A DNA stretch of 64,000 nt. Source: Micromonospora gifhornensis (GTDB lineage: Bacteria > Actinomycetota > Actinomycetes > Mycobacteriales > Micromonosporaceae). The notes below the pieces were generated by a model. It saw only the letters and a program-made list of their open reading frames with translations. It was not told the origin of the DNA and did no database searches. Shown here in pieces: positions 39,685 to 49,738 of the stretch (positions within the stretch are counted from its first letter, which is position 1; each line of letters opens with the position of its first letter). The position numbers were made by a program, and so were the translations under genes. The stretch covers positions 124,001 to 188,000 of the forward strand of contig NZ_BOPA01000003.1 of the NCBI RefSeq assembly GCF_016863515.1, read 5' to 3'.

Positions 39685-40869
39685 ATGCGGACCGCGGTGG
39701 TGGTCGGCGGCGGGTTGGGTGGCCTCGCGGTCTCGGGTGCGCTGGCCCGATCCGGCTGGCAGGTCACCCTCCTGGAGCAGGCCGACCGGATCCGCCCGGA
39801 ACCGACAGCCGTCGTGCTCTGGCCGAACGGGGTCCGCGCCCTCCGTGCCCTGGATCTCGGTGCCGGCCTGGACGCGGTCGCCACGGCGCTGCCCGATGGT
39901 GGGGTACGCCGTCCCGACGGTCACTGGCTGGTCCAGCCGCGCCCGGTCCCGGTCGAGCGGCTTCCCGTCGTGGTGCACCGCGAGGACCTGCACGACGCCT
40001 TGATCGCAGGGCTGGGTGACCGGGTCGAGCTGCGTACCGGGGTGACCGTACGAACGGTGCGAGCGACACCGGGGGCCCGCCCCGCCGTCGGCGACGGCCG
40101 GCACCTGTACGAGGCCGACCTGGTGGTGGCGGCGGACGGCGTCGACAGCGTGATCCGTCGTCAGCTCGCCCCCGGGGCCAACGTGGTCAGCTCCGGATGC
40201 GCCGCCTGGCGGGCGGTGATCCCCTGGTACCGGGCACCCAACCTGTCCGAGTCGGTCAGCGGCGAGATCCTCGGCGCGGGCTACCGCTTCGTGGCCGCCT
40301 CACTCGGCGAGCGGGGCTCCTCCGGCGCTTCCAGCCGAGGCGGCATCTACTGGATGGCCACCGCCGCAGGCGCTGCCCGGCCCGAGCCGCCGCAGACCCA
40401 GTTGGCGCTGCTGCGTCGCTGGTACGCCGGCTGGCCCGGGCCTGTCGAGGAGTTGCTGGCCGCCACCGAGCCCGACGACCTGGTGCAGCAGGAGATCCGT
40501 GAGCTGCGCCCGTTGCCGAAGGCGTACGGCTTCCCGCTCGGACCGGGCGGGGTGGTGCTGCTCGGTGACGCCGCCCACGCCATGCCGCCGCACCTCGGCC
40601 AGGGGGCGTGCCTCGCCTTCGAGGACGCCGCCACGCTCGCCGTGTTGCTACGTGAGTCGACGCTGCCCGACGCGGTGCTCGCGTACGACCGGGCGCGTCG
40701 CCCCCGCGCGGCCGCCGTGGTCCGTCAGACCCGTCGGATGTCCGCCGTGCTCCAGACCCGAGGCCGACTGGCCCTGCGCGCCCGCGACGTCGCCCTCAAC
40801 ACCATCACCCCGCGCATCCTCGGCACCGCCGCCACCGTAGCCGCCCAGTGGCGCCTCCCACCCCCCTAA
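39685..40869 (+). CDS. FAD-dependent monooxygenase
   Basis: A 394-residue flavoprotein of the PHBH-like class A monooxygenases. The Rossmann motif is VVVGGGLGGLAVSGALARSGW (about 5-25) with the acidic end of the first strand at LLEQADR. The DG motif is VVAADGVDSVIRRQL (about 150-164), and the GD motif is VVLLGDAAHAMPPHLGQGACLAFEDA (about 288-313). It uses NAD(P)H and O2 to hydroxylate an unknown substrate. ATG at 39685, 14 bases after lgt. Its 3' end is C-rich and runs into the palindrome array. Confidence 0.9.
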   Translation: MRTAVVVGGGLGGLAVSGALARSGWQVTLLEQADRIRPEPTAVVLWPNGVRALRALDLGAGLDAVATALPDGGVRRPDGHWLVQPRPVPVERLPVVVHREDLHDALIAGLGDRVELRTGVTVRTVRATPGARPAVGDGRHLYEADLVVAADGVDSVIRRQLAPGANVVSSGCAAWRAVIPWYRAPNLSESVSGEILGAGYRFVAASLGERGSSGASSRGGIYWMATAAGAARPEPPQTQLALLRRWYAGWPGPVEELLAATEPDDLVQQEIRELRPLPKAYGFPLGPGGVVLLGDAAHAMPPHLGQGACLAFEDAATLAVLLRESTLPDAVLAYDRARRPRAAAVVRQTRRMSAVLQTRGRLALRARDVALNTITPRILGTAATVAAQWRLPPP

Positions 40870-40924
40870 CCCGCCCCACCCTCCCACCCGCCCCGCCCGC
40901 CCCGCACCCTCGCCCCTCCCTCGG

Positions 40925-41273
40925 CGTCGATCATGCAGTTCTCGTCGGTGCAAAGGTGACAAAACGGGATGAAGGGGCGACCGCAAGTCCATGATCGCGG
41001 CGTACCGCGGGCTCGCGGCGGACTGCGTCCGCCCGCCCGCACCCTGACCGCTCGTGCTGCGTCGATCATGCAGTTCTGGTCGCGACGAAGGGTGACAAAA
41101 CCGGACCAGGCGGCGACCGAAAGTCCATGATCGCGGGAGCGTGGTGGGGCTGGCGGCGGAACGCGCCCGCTCACCCGGACCCTCGCCTCGCTCGCGGCGT
41201 CGATCATGCAGTTCTGGTCGGCGCAAAGGTGACATAACCGGACCAGGTGGCGACCGAAAGTCCATGATCGCGG
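40925..41273. repeat. Three tandem copies of a 76-78-bp palindromic element (136-bp period)
   Basis: Copies lie at 40925-41000, 41059-41136 and 41197-41273. Each begins CGTCGATCATGCAGTTCT and ends AAGTCCATGATCGCGG, so the two ends are near-inverted repeats. Copy starts are 135 and 138 bases apart, and the linkers between copies also resemble each other, so whole units of about 136 bases were duplicated. The array fills the 487-base gap between two convergent genes. It is not a CRISPR: each unit is itself a hairpin and the linkers are similar. Confidence 0.85.
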
Positions 41274-41275
41274 AG

Positions 41276-41317
41276 TGCGGGAGGGGTGGTGCGGGAGGGG
41301 TGGTGCGGGAGGGGTGG
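41276..41317. repeat. 14-bp G-rich tandem repeats next to the GNAT 3' end
   Basis: TGCGGGAGGGGTGG occurs three times in tandem (41276, 41290 and 41304), followed by further GGGG runs up to about 41380. The plus strand could form a G-quadruplex. On the minus strand it is the C-rich 3' region just downstream of the GNAT gene stop at 41357. Confidence 0.7.
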
Positions 41318-41356
41318 CGCGGCGGGGTGGGGGTGCGATGGGGTGGGGTGGGTGGG

Positions 41357-42205
41357 TCAGGGTGGGGGGATGGTGGGGGGTTCGGCTATGCAGGCGGTGC
41401 CGATGCGGCGGAATCCGGCGCGGAGGTAGACGCGGGCTATCTCGTCGCTGCCGGCGGAGAGGAAAACTACCTCGACGCCCTCGGTGAGCAGGGCGTCTGC
41501 CAGGGCGGCGGTCACGGCGGCGGCCAGTCCGCGGCGGCGGGCGCTGGGCAGGGTGGCCACTCCGGCGATCTCGGCGACGTCGTCGACCCGCATGGCCATA
41601 CCGCTGGCGAGAACCCCGTCCGCCGGCGTCTCGGCGAGGGCGGCGAGTCGGCTGCCGTCGGCGATGCGGGTCAGTTCCTCGTCCAGGGCGGCGACTTCCA
41701 GGCCCTGCAGGGCGGCGTCGCGCTGGGCCGGTCCCGCCTCGCCGCGGCTCGTGCCGGGGGCAGCGAAGCCGATCGCCGCGACGGCCCGGCGGGCGGCCAC
41801 GTCGGCGGCGGCGGGTGGTGCCGAGGCGGTCAGGAGTCGCACCGGTACGTCGGTGAAGGTGGCCGGGTCGGCCAGGGCGGCCGGGTCGAGCACCAGCAGT
41901 GGGGCCTCCAGCACGGCGAGGCCGGCCGAGCGGGCCACCGTGAGCAGGTCGGGGTTGATCTCGTGCACCCATTCCAGGGTTTCGGGCAGGCCCAGTTCCC
42001 GTTGTCGGGCGCGAACCGCGGTCAGATCGGCCAGCGACGGTGACCGGTCCGCGCCGCGACGAGGGCGGGCGTAGAACGGCCATCCACTGCCTTCGCGGAC
42101 GAACAGGACGCAACTACCGTGATCCTCCGCGCGGGCGGCGTCTCGCGGCACAGCGTCATAAAATTGTTCCAATCGGCCCAGCAGGTCAGCGTGGTCTGCA
42201 TCCAC
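41357..42205 (-). CDS. GNAT family N-acetyltransferase
   Basis: A 282-residue protein. The N-terminal half (about 1-130) is a poorly conserved partner domain. The C-terminal GNAT domain has ASGMAMRVDDVAEIAGVATLPSARRRGLAAAVTAALADALL (the motif A acetyl-CoA loop R-R-R-G-L-A) and a VFLSAGSDEIARVYLRAGFRRIG motif B strand at about 225-275. The substrate is unknown. The ATG at 42205 lies 148 bases upstream of the divergent gltB gene. The stop is adjacent to the G-rich repeats. Confidence 0.85.
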   Translation of the reverse strand: MDADHADLLGRLEQFYDAVPRDAARAEDHGSCVLFVREGSGWPFYARPRRGADRSPSLADLTAVRARQRELGLPETLEWVHEINPDLLTVARSAGLAVLEAPLLVLDPAALADPATFTDVPVRLLTASAPPAAADVAARRAVAAIGFAAPGTSRGEAGPAQRDAALQGLEVAALDEELTRIADGSRLAALAETPADGVLASGMAMRVDDVAEIAGVATLPSARRRGLAAAVTAALADALLTEGVEVVFLSAGSDEIARVYLRAGFRRIGTACIAEPPTIPPP

Positions 42206-42353
42206 CCGGCGAGACTACCTGTCCCAGAGTCTGGACGGTGTGATCAATCTGCACTGGCCCTGCGTACCCAGCCCTAACGTAGACTCAGAAGTCCGTGTAG
42301 AGGGCCGACGTCGTCCCGACCATGATCCACCCTGAGTGACGACAGGAGGCCCG

Positions 42354-45300
42354 GTGGCCTTTGCGTACCCACACCGCCCCCAGCCGGCACCGCAACACCC
42401 CCAGGTGACGTCCCCCGCCGGCCTCTACGACGCCGCCCACGAGCACGACGCCTGCGGTGTTGCCTTCGTGGCCGACCTGCACGGTCGACGCTCCCATACG
42501 GTGGTCGCCAACGGTCTCGGCGCCCTGTGCCGGCTGGACCACCGGGGTGCCCGCGGTGCGGAACCGAACACCGGTGACGGCGCCGGCATCATGATCCAGG
42601 TGCCGGACGCGTTCCTGCGCGCGGTGGTGGACTTCCCGCTGCCTGCGGCCGGCGAGTACGCCACCGGCCTGGTCTTCCTGCCCGACGACGATGCCGGCGA
42701 GGCCCGCGCCCGCCAGGTCGTCGAGAAGTACGCCCTGGTCGAGGGGGCGGAGCTGCTCGGCTGGCGGGACGTGCCGGTCGATCCGTCCGACCTCGGCGCC
42801 ACGGCGCTGGCGGCGATGCCCCGGGTGCGGCAGCTGTTCCTCGCCGCCCGCCGGCTCACCGACACCCCGGCCGGCCCGGCCGGTTCCCCGCTGCGCGGTC
42901 TTGAGCTGGAACGGGTCGCCTTCTGCGTACGCAAGCAGGCCGAGCGGGAGTCCGCCGAGCGTGGCGTGCCGGCGTACTTCCCGTCGCTGTCCGGGCGGAC
43001 CATGGTCTACAAGGGCATGCTCACCCCGGACCAGCTGCCCGCCTTCTACCCGGACCTGACCGACGAGCGGGTGGACAGCGCCATCGCCCTGGTGCACTCG
43101 CGCTTCTCCACGAACACGTTCCCGTCCTGGCCGCTGGCTCACCCGTACCGGTTCATCGCCCACAATGGTGAGATCAACACGATCCGGGGCAACCGGAACT
43201 GGATGCAGGCCCGCGAGGCGCTGCTGCGCACCCCGGAACTGTCCGGCAACATCCGTCGGGTCTTCCCGATCTGCACCCCCGCCGCCTCCGACTCGGCCAA
43301 CTTCGACGAGGTCCTGGAGCTGCTGCACCTGGCCGGGCGGAGCCTGCCGCACGCGGTGCTGATGATGATCCCGGAGGCGTGGGAGAACGACCCGGACATG
43401 GCCGCCGACAAGCGCGCCTTCTACCGGTTCCACGCCAGCCTGATGGAGCCCTGGGACGGGCCGGCCTCGGTCGCCTTCACCGACGGCGAGATCGTCGGCG
43501 CGGTGCTCGACCGCAACGGTCTGCGGCCGGGCCGCTGGTGGCAGACCGCCGACGGCCTCGTCGTGCTGGGCAGCGAGGCGGGCGTACTCGACCTCGACCC
43601 GGCCACCGTGGTCGCCAAGGGTCGCCTCCAGCCCGGCAAGATGTTCCTTGTCGACACCACCGCCGGTCGGATCGTGCACGACGACGAGATCAAGACCGAG
43701 TTGGCCGCCGCCCAGCCGTACGCCGACTGGCTGCACGCCGGGCTGATCGAGATGGACGACCTGCCGGCCCGCGAGCACCAGGTCTACACCCATGATTCGG
43801 TACGCCGCCGTCAGCTGACCTTCGGTTACACCGAGGAGGAGCTGAAGATCCTGCTCGCTCCGATGGCCCGTACCGGCGCGGAGCCGATCGGCTCGATGGG
43901 CACCGACACCCCGATCGCCCCGCTGTCCACCCGGCCCCGGTTGCTCTACGACTACTTCCACCAGCTCTTCGCCCAGGTCACCAACCCGCCGCTGGACGCC
44001 ATCCGGGAAGAGTTGGTGACCAGCCTGGCCATGACCATCGGCCCGGAAGGCAACCTGCTCGACCCGGGTCCGGCGAGCTGCCGGCAGATCGTGCTGCCCT
44101 ACCCGGTGATCGACAACGACGAGCTGGCCAAGATCCTCAGCATCGACGAGGACGGCGACCTGCCCGGCTTCAAAGCGGTACGGGTCTCCGGGCTCTACCG
44201 CATCCGCGACGGCGGGGCCGGGATCAAGGCCCGGCTGACCGAGATCTGCCGGCACGTCTCCGAGGCGATCGAGGACGGCGTACGCATCCTGGTGCTCTCC
44301 GACCGGGACTCCAACGCGGACCTGGCCCCGATCCCGTCGCTGCTGCTCACCGCGGCGGTGCACCAGCACCTGGTCCGGGAGCAGACCCGCACCCAGGTCG
44401 CGCTGATCGTGGAGTCCGGCGACTGCCGCGAGGTGCACCACGCGGCGGTGCTGATCGGCTACGGCGCGGCGGCGGTCAACCCGTACCTGGCCTTCGAGTC
44501 GGTGGAGGACATGATCTCCACGGGCGCGTTGGCCGGGGTCGAGCCGCGGGCCGCGATCCGCAACTACGTCAAGGCGCTCGGCAAGGGCGTCCTGAAGATC
44601 ATGTCGAAGATGGGCATCTCGACGGTGTCGTCGTACTGCGGTGCGCAGGTCTTCGAGGCGGTCGGGCTGGACACCCGCCTGATCGAGCGCTACTTCCGGG
44701 GCACCCCGAGCACGATCAGCGGCGTCGGTCTGGACGGCATCCACGCCGAGGTGGCGGCCCGGCACGCGCTGGCCTGGCCGGCGCCCGGCCTCACCGCCAG
44801 CGAGCGACTGCCGGTGGGCGGGGAGTACCAGTGGCGTCGCGAGGGCGAGCTGCACCTGTTCAACCCGGAGACGGTGTTCCTGCTCCAGCACGCCACCCGC
44901 AGCCGCCAGTACGACGTGTTCCGCAGCTACACCGCGAAGGTCGACGAGTTGGCCGCGAAGGCCGGGTCGCTGCGTGGGCTGTTCCGGCTGCGTACCGGCG
45001 AACTGCCGCCGGTGCCGATCGAGGAGGTCGAGCCGGCCAGCGAGATCGTCAAGCGGTTCGCCACCGGCGCCATGTCGTACGGGTCGATCTCGGCGGAGTC
45101 GCACGAGACCCTGGCGATCGCGATGAACCGCCTCGGCGGCAAGTCCAACACCGGTGAGGGCGGCGAGGACGTCGACCGGCTGCACGACCCGCTGCGCCGC
45201 TCGTCGGTCAAGCAGATCGCCAGTGGCCGGTTCGGGGTGACGAGCGAATACCTGGTAAACGCCGACGACCTTCAGATCAAGATGGCGCAGGGCGCGAAGC

Positions 45301-47075
45301 CCGGCGAGGGTGGGCAGTTGCCCGGCAACAAGGTGTGGCCGTGGATCGCCCGGACCCGGCACGCCACCCCCGGCGTCGGCCTGATCTCGCCGCCGCCGCA
45401 CCACGACATCTACTCCATCGAGGACCTCGCCCAGCTGGTGCACGACCTCAAGTGCGTCAACCCGGCCGCCCGGGTGCACGTCAAGCTGGTCAGCGAGGTC
45501 GGCGTCGGCACGGTCGCCGCCGGGGTGGCCAAGCTCAAGGCCGACGTCATCCTGATCTCCGGCCACGACGGCGGTACCGGCGCGTCCCCGCTGAACTCGC
45601 TCAAGCACGCCGGCACCCCGTGGGAGCTGGGCCTGGCCGAGGCGCAGCAGACGCTGCTGCTCAACAAGCTGCGCGACCGGGTCACCGTGCAGGTCGACGG
45701 CCAGCTCAAGACCGGTCGGGACGTGATCGTCGCGGCGCTGCTGGGTGCCGAGGAGTTCGGCTTCGCCACCGCCCCGCTGATCGTCTCCGGCTGCATCATG
45801 ATGCGGGTCTGTCACCTGGACACCTGTCCGGTCGGCATCGCCACCCAGAATCCGGTGCTGCGGGAGCGTTTCACCGGCAAGCCGGAGTTCGTGGAGAACT
45901 TCTTCCTGTTCCTCGCCGAGGAGATCCGCGGCTACCTGGCCGAGCTGGGTCTGCGCAGCATCGACGAGGCGATCGGCCGCACCGAGCTGCTCGACGTGGC
46001 GCCGGCGATCGAGCACTGGAAGGCCGGCGGGCTCGACCTGCACCGGGTGCTGCACCTGCCGCAGCTGCCCGAGGGGGCGGTCCGTCGGGGCGTACGCGCT
46101 CAGGATCATGGCCTGGAGCTGGCGCTGGACAACCAGCTCATCGCGCTGGCGGAGCCGGCCCTGCACGGCGACGGCGAGCCCGTCCCGGTGCGGGCCGAGG
46201 TGACGATCCGCAACGAGCACCGCAGCGTCGGCGCGATGCTCGGTGGCGAGGTCACCCGCCGCTACGGCGGTGCCGGGCTGCCCACCGACACCATCGAGTT
46301 CACCCTGCGTGGCACGGCCGGGCAGTCCTTCGGGGCGTTCCTGCCCCGCGGGGTCACCCTGCGGTTGTACGGCGACGCCAACGACTACGTCGGCAAGGGA
46401 CTCTCCGGTGGGCGGCTGATCGTCCGGCCGGCACCGACGTCGCCGTTCGTCGCCCCCGACGCCGCACCGGGTGGCCGTGCCGAGGACCAGATCATCGCCG
46501 GCAACACCATCCTGTACGGCGCCACCGGCGGCGAGGTCTTCCTGCGCGGTCGGGTGGGGGAGCGGTTCGCGGTCCGCAACTCCGGTGCGGCAGCCGTCGT
46601 CGAGGGCGTCGGCGACCACGGCTGCGAGTACATGACCGGCGGCACGGTGGTGGTGCTCGGCGCGACCGGGCGCAACTTCGCCGCCGGCATGTCCGGCGGT
46701 ACCGCCTTCGTCTGGAACCTCGACCGGCGGCGGGTCAACACCGAACTGGTCGACCTGTCCACGCCCAGCGAGGCGGAGCGGGCCCGACTGCACGAACTGG
46801 TGCAGCGGCACTTCGCCGAGACCGACTCGGCGGTCGCCGAACAGCTGCTCAAGCGCTGGCCGGAGGCGGTGGAAGAGTTCACCGCAGTGGTACCCCGGGA
46901 CTACCGCCGGGTCATGGAGATCATGCAGGCCGCCGAAGCTGCCGGCCAGGACGTCGACGACGCGGTGATGAGCGCCCTGGCGCCGCCAGCCGCGCCGCAA
47001 CCGCAGCCGGCACCCGGTGAGGTGTCGCTGGCCCCCGTGAACCGGGTGGCCGCCCAGGAGGTGGCTCGTGCCTGA
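42354..47075 (+). CDS. gltB: Glutamate synthase (NADPH) large subunit
   Basis: A 1573-residue subunit that makes two glutamates from glutamine and 2-oxoglutarate. The N-terminal amidotransferase nucleophile is Cys34 in [11 protein letters not shown], exposed after removal of the short propeptide. The central and FMN-binding domains follow, with [18 protein letters not shown] and [13 protein letters not shown]. The 3Fe-4S cysteines are in [16 protein letters not shown] (about residue 1145-1160), and the C-terminal beta-helix is gltB-type ([22 protein letters not shown]). GTG at 42354, five bases after AGGAGG; an earlier in-frame GTG at 42336 is less good. The stop overlaps gltD. Confidence 0.97.
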   Translation: MAFAYPHRPQPAPQHPQVTSPAGLYDAAHEHDACGVAFVADLHGRRSHTVVANGLGALCRLDHRGARGAEPNTGDGAGIMIQVPDAFLRAVVDFPLPAAGEYATGLVFLPDDDAGEARARQVVEKYALVEGAELLGWRDVPVDPSDLGATALAAMPRVRQLFLAARRLTDTPAGPAGSPLRGLELERVAFCVRKQAERESAERGVPAYFPSLSGRTMVYKGMLTPDQLPAFYPDLTDERVDSAIALVHSRFSTNTFPSWPLAHPYRFIAHNGEINTIRGNRNWMQAREALLRTPELSGNIRRVFPICTPAASDSANFDEVLELLHLAGRSLPHAVLMMIPEAWENDPDMAADKRAFYRFHASLMEPWDGPASVAFTDGEIVGAVLDRNGLRPGRWWQTADGLVVLGSEAGVLDLDPATVVAKGRLQPGKMFLVDTTAGRIVHDDEIKTELAAAQPYADWLHAGLIEMDDLPAREHQVYTHDSVRRRQLTFGYTEEELKILLAPMARTGAEPIGSMGTDTPIAPLSTRPRLLYDYFHQLFAQVTNPPLDAIREELVTSLAMTIGPEGNLLDPGPASCRQIVLPYPVIDNDELAKILSIDEDGDLPGFKAVRVSGLYRIRDGGAGIKARLTEICRHVSEAIEDGVRILVLSDRDSNADLAPIPSLLLTAAVHQHLVREQTRTQVALIVESGDCREVHHAAVLIGYGAAAVNPYLAFESVEDMISTGALAGVEPRAAIRNYVKALGKGVLKIMSKMGISTVSSYCGAQVFEAVGLDTRLIERYFRGTPSTISGVGLDGIHAEVAARHALAWPAPGLTASERLPVGGEYQWRREGELHLFNPETVFLLQHATRSRQYDVFRSYTAKVDELAAKAGSLRGLFRLRTGELPPVPIEEVEPASEIVKRFATGAMSYGSISAESHETLAIAMNRLGGKSNTGEGGEDVDRLHDPLRRSSVKQIASGRFGVTSEYLVNADDLQIKMAQGAKPGEGGQLPGNKVWPWIARTRHATPGVGLISPPPHHDIYSIEDLAQLVHDLKCVNPAARVHVKLVSEVGVGTVAAGVAKLKADVILISGHDGGTGASPLNSLKHAGTPWELGLAEAQQTLLLNKLRDRVTVQVDGQLKTGRDVIVAALLGAEEFGFATAPLIVSGCIMMRVCHLDTCPVGIATQNPVLRERFTGKPEFVENFFLFLAEEIRGYLAELGLRSIDEAIGRTELLDVAPAIEHWKAGGLDLHRVLHLPQLPEGAVRRGVRAQDHGLELALDNQLIALAEPALHGDGEPVPVRAEVTIRNEHRSVGAMLGGEVTRRYGGAGLPTDTIEFTLRGTAGQSFGAFLPRGVTLRLYGDANDYVGKGLSGGRLIVRPAPTSPFVAPDAAPGGRAEDQIIAGNTILYGATGGEVFLRGRVGERFAVRNSGAAAVVEGVGDHGCEYMTGGTVVVLGATGRNFAAGMSGGTAFVWNLDRRRVNTELVDLSTPSEAERARLHELVQRHFAETDSAVAEQLLKRWPEAVEEFTAVVPRDYRRVMEIMQAAEAAGQDVDDAVMSALAPPAAPQPQPAPGEVSLAPVNRVAAQEVARA

Positions 47076-48576
47076 CCCGAACGGTTTCCTGCGCTACCCC
47101 CGCCGGGTGCCGGCGCGCCGGCCGGTGCCGGTGCGCATCAGCGACTGGCGGGAGGTCTATCCGCCGGCCGGTGAGGAGCTGATCCGCGAGCAGGCGGCCC
47201 GGTGCATGGACTGCGGCATCCCCTTCTGCCACAGCGACACCGCCGGTTGCCCGCTGGCGAACCGGATCCCGGACTGGAACGACCTGGTCCGCACCGGCAA
47301 CTGGGACGCGGCGGTGGAGTCGTTGCACGCCACAAACAACTTCCCCGAGTTCACCGGTCGGCTCTGCCCGGCGCCCTGCGAGGCGGCGTGCGTGCTCGGC
47401 ATCGCCGGGGGTGACCCGGTGACCATCAAGCAGGTCGAGGTGGAGATCGCCGACGCCGCGGTGGCCCGGGGGCTGACCCCGCGTCCGGTGCCGCCGCCGA
47501 CCGGGCGGTCCGTCGCCGTGGTCGGTTCCGGCCCGGCCGGGCTCGCCGCCGCGCAGCAACTGGCCCGCGCCGGGCACGCCGTCACCGTGTACGAGCGCGA
47601 CGACGCGATCGGTGGCCTGCTGCGGTACGGCATCCCCGACTTCAAGCTGGAGAAGCGGCACATCGACACCCGGCTGGCCCAGCTCACCGCCGAAGGGGTG
47701 CAGTTCCGTACCGGGGTGAACGTCGGCGTCGACATCACCGCCGAGCAGTTGCGTGAGCAGCACGACGCGGTGTTGCTGGCCTGCGGGGCGTTGCAGGGCC
47801 GCGAGACCGACACCCCGGGCCGGCAGCTGCGGGGCGTACACCAGGCGATGGCGCATCTGGTGGCGGCGAACCGGGTGGTGGCCGCGGCCGGTGAGGGGCG
47901 GCCCGCCCTGGCCGTCCTGGCCGACGGTACGCCGATCGACGCGGCCGACAAGCACGTCGTCATCATCGGCGGCGGCGACACCGCGGCGGACTGCCTCGGA
48001 GTGGCCCACCGCCAAGGCGCGGCCGGCGTACACCAGCTCGACCTGTACCCGCAGCCACCTCGGGCCCGCGACGAGGCGCGCGATCCGTGGCCGACCTGGC
48101 CGTGGATCCTGCGCGAGTACGCCGCCCACGAGGAGGGCGGCGAGCGGGTCTTCGCGGTGGCGGTGCAGGAGTTCGTCGACGACGGCACCGGCGCGGTCCG
48201 GGCGGTACGCATCGCCGAGGTGACAGTCGAGAAGCGCGACGGTCGGCGGATCCTCACCGTCGTGCCGGGCACCGAGCGGGAATTGCCCGCCGACCTGGTG
48301 CTGCTGGCGATCGGCTTCGAGGGCACCGAGGAACAGCCGCTGCTGGCGCAGTTCGGGCTCGCCCGCAACGCCCGGGGCGCGATCGACTCGCGGGCCGACT
48401 GGCAGACCGGGTCCGACGGCGTCTTCGTCGCCGGTGACATGCACCGGGGGGCCTCGCTGATCGTGTGGGCGATCGCCGAGGGCCGGGCCGCCGCTGCGGC
48501 GATCCACACCTACCTCGGCGGGGTGGGCGCGCTTCCTGCGCCCGTGCACGCCGCCTCCCGCCCACTCGCGGTGTAA
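47068..48576 (+). CDS. gltD: Glutamate synthase small subunit
   Basis: A 502-residue FAD/4Fe-4S subunit that passes NADPH electrons to GltB. The N-terminal cluster ligands are in [19 protein letters not shown] and [10 protein letters not shown] (about 46-110), the FAD motif is [20 protein letters not shown] (about 150-170), and the NADPH motif is [15 protein letters not shown] (about 298-312). [22 protein letters not shown] ends the protein. The GTG at 47068 overlaps the gltB stop by eight bases. A repeat and a strong terminator follow. Confidence 0.96.
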   Translation: MPDPNGFLRYPRRVPARRPVPVRISDWREVYPPAGEELIREQAARCMDCGIPFCHSDTAGCPLANRIPDWNDLVRTGNWDAAVESLHATNNFPEFTGRLCPAPCEAACVLGIAGGDPVTIKQVEVEIADAAVARGLTPRPVPPPTGRSVAVVGSGPAGLAAAQQLARAGHAVTVYERDDAIGGLLRYGIPDFKLEKRHIDTRLAQLTAEGVQFRTGVNVGVDITAEQLREQHDAVLLACGALQGRETDTPGRQLRGVHQAMAHLVAANRVVAAAGEGRPALAVLADGTPIDAADKHVVIIGGGDTAADCLGVAHRQGAAGVHQLDLYPQPPRARDEARDPWPTWPWILREYAAHEEGGERVFAVAVQEFVDDGTGAVRAVRIAEVTVEKRDGRRILTVVPGTERELPADLVLLAIGFEGTEEQPLLAQFGLARNARGAIDSRADWQTGSDGVFVAGDMHRGASLIVWAIAEGRAAAAAIHTYLGGVGALPAPVHAASRPLAV

Positions 48577-48628
48577 GGAAGGGCCCCCTTTTAACGTCTC
48601 GTGTAGAGCAGGGGTCCCCTGTTAACAG
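48577..48628. repeat. GGGCCCC-type palindromic intergenic element after gltD
   Basis: The sequence AAGGGCCCCCTTTTAACG followed about twenty bases later by AGGGGTCCCCTGTTAAC is an imperfect inverted or repeated hairpin, starting at the gltD stop. It matches my memory of an abundant Micromonosporaceae intergenic element with the same GGGCCCC and TTAAC boxes. That identity is recollection, not a search. Confidence 0.6.
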
Positions 48629-48633
48629 CACAC

Positions 48634-48669
48634 GGCACCCGCCTGACCGGTACCGATCAGGCGGGTGCC
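48634..48669. terminator. Terminator after gltBD
   Basis: GGCACCCGCCTGA (48634-48646) and TCAGGCGGGTGCC (48657-48669) form a perfect 13-bp stem with a 10-base loop. It separates gltD from the SGNH hydrolase gene. Confidence 0.85.
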
Positions 48670-48778
48670 GCACTATTCCCTTCATCGGCATGTTTCGATA
48701 GCATTACCGCCCAGTAACAACCCTTGGCCACGCGCGCGGTTCTCGGGCTCCACCACCACCCCCCTGTGGAGGTCCGCC

Positions 48779-49582
48779 ATGCCCCACCGTCCGCTGGCCC
48801 GCGCCCTGGCCGCGCTGGTCGCCCTCGCCACCGCCACCCTCGGCGCGCTGGCCGTCCCCGCCGCCGCCCAGGCAGCCGCCGCACCCATCCACTACGTCGC
48901 CCTCGGTGACTCGTACTCCTCCGGCGTCGGCGCCGGCCCGTACGACCTGTCCACCTGCCTGCGCAGCCAGAAGTCGTACGCCCCGCTGTGGGCCGCCGCC
49001 AACAACGTGGCCAGCTTCCGCTTCCCCGCCTGCGGCGGCGCGGTCACCGCCGACGTGCTCAACAACCAGCTCAGCTCGCTGAGCAGCACCACCACCATGG
49101 TCACCATCACCATCGGCGGCAACGACGCCGGGTTCGCCGACGTGATGACCAGTTGCCGCTTCGGCAGCACCTCCAACTGCACAAACGCGGTCAACGAGGC
49201 GAAGGCCTTCGCCACCGGCACGCTCCCGGCCCGGCTGGACCGCACCTACGCCGCCATCCGCGACCGGGCCCCCAACGCCCGGCTGATCGTGCTCGGCTAC
49301 CCGCGTCTGTTCGAGACCGGCTCCTGTGGCCTGCTGGCGATGAGCAGCCAGAAGCGCATTCTGCTCAACGAGGCCGCCGACGTGCTCGCCCAGGTGACCG
49401 CCGACCGGGCCGCCGCGGCCGGCGCCACCTTCGCCGACACCCGGCCCACCTTCGCCGGTCACGGCGTCTGCGCCGCCCAGCCGTGGATCCGCGACGTCAC
49501 CGGCGTCATCGAGGCGTACCACCCGAACGCCGACGGCTACCGCCACGGCTACCTGCCGGCGCTCAACGCCGTCACCGGCTGA
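48779..49582 (+). CDS. Secreted SGNH/GDSL hydrolase
   Basis: A 267-residue secreted esterase or lipase. A Sec signal peptide (basic start, hydrophobic core LAALVALATATLGALAVPAAA, about residues 8-33) is followed by the SGNH blocks. The catalytic Ser is in YVALGDSYSSGVG (about residue 45), the oxyanion Gly-Asn in TIGGNDAGF (about 120), and the catalytic Asp-x-x-His near YHPNADGYRHG at the C-terminus. Six cysteines suggest disulfides, as in Streptomyces SGNH lipases. ATG at 48779 after GGAGG. A perfect terminator follows. Confidence 0.93.
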   Translation: MPHRPLARALAALVALATATLGALAVPAAAQAAAAPIHYVALGDSYSSGVGAGPYDLSTCLRSQKSYAPLWAAANNVASFRFPACGGAVTADVLNNQLSSLSSTTTMVTITIGGNDAGFADVMTSCRFGSTSNCTNAVNEAKAFATGTLPARLDRTYAAIRDRAPNARLIVLGYPRLFETGSCGLLAMSSQKRILLNEAADVLAQVTADRAAAAGATFADTRPTFAGHGVCAAQPWIRDVTGVIEAYHPNADGYRHGYLPALNAVTG

Positions 49583-49596
49583 CCGCCCACCCACGA

Positions 49597-49630
49597 CGGC
49601 CGGCGGTACGCACCCGCGTACCGCCGGCCG
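49597..49630. terminator. Terminator after the SGNH hydrolase gene
   Basis: CGGCCGGCGGTACGC (49597-49611) and GCGTACCGCCGGCCG (49616-49630) form a perfect 15-bp stem with the loop ACCC, 15 bases after the stop. Confidence 0.85.
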
Positions 49631-49738
49631 ACGTCGATCCACGGTGGAGCCGACACGTCCGGGTGCGGACACGTGCCCGCCTCGCCGCGGTCCGTTAGGG
49701 TTTCACCGACCAGACGGCCGTCGGCGGAGGGGCAGACG

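Noticed and set aside
40925..41273. A possible CRISPR array
   Set aside because: Only three units, each 76-78 bp and internally palindromic, with similar linkers instead of unique spacers, and no cas gene nearby.
42285..47000. A 1571-residue minus-strand open frame opposite gltB
   Set aside because: It is the antisense of a clear glutamate synthase with all catalytic motifs; composition is Val/His/Asp/Gly-rich shadow, with no motif.
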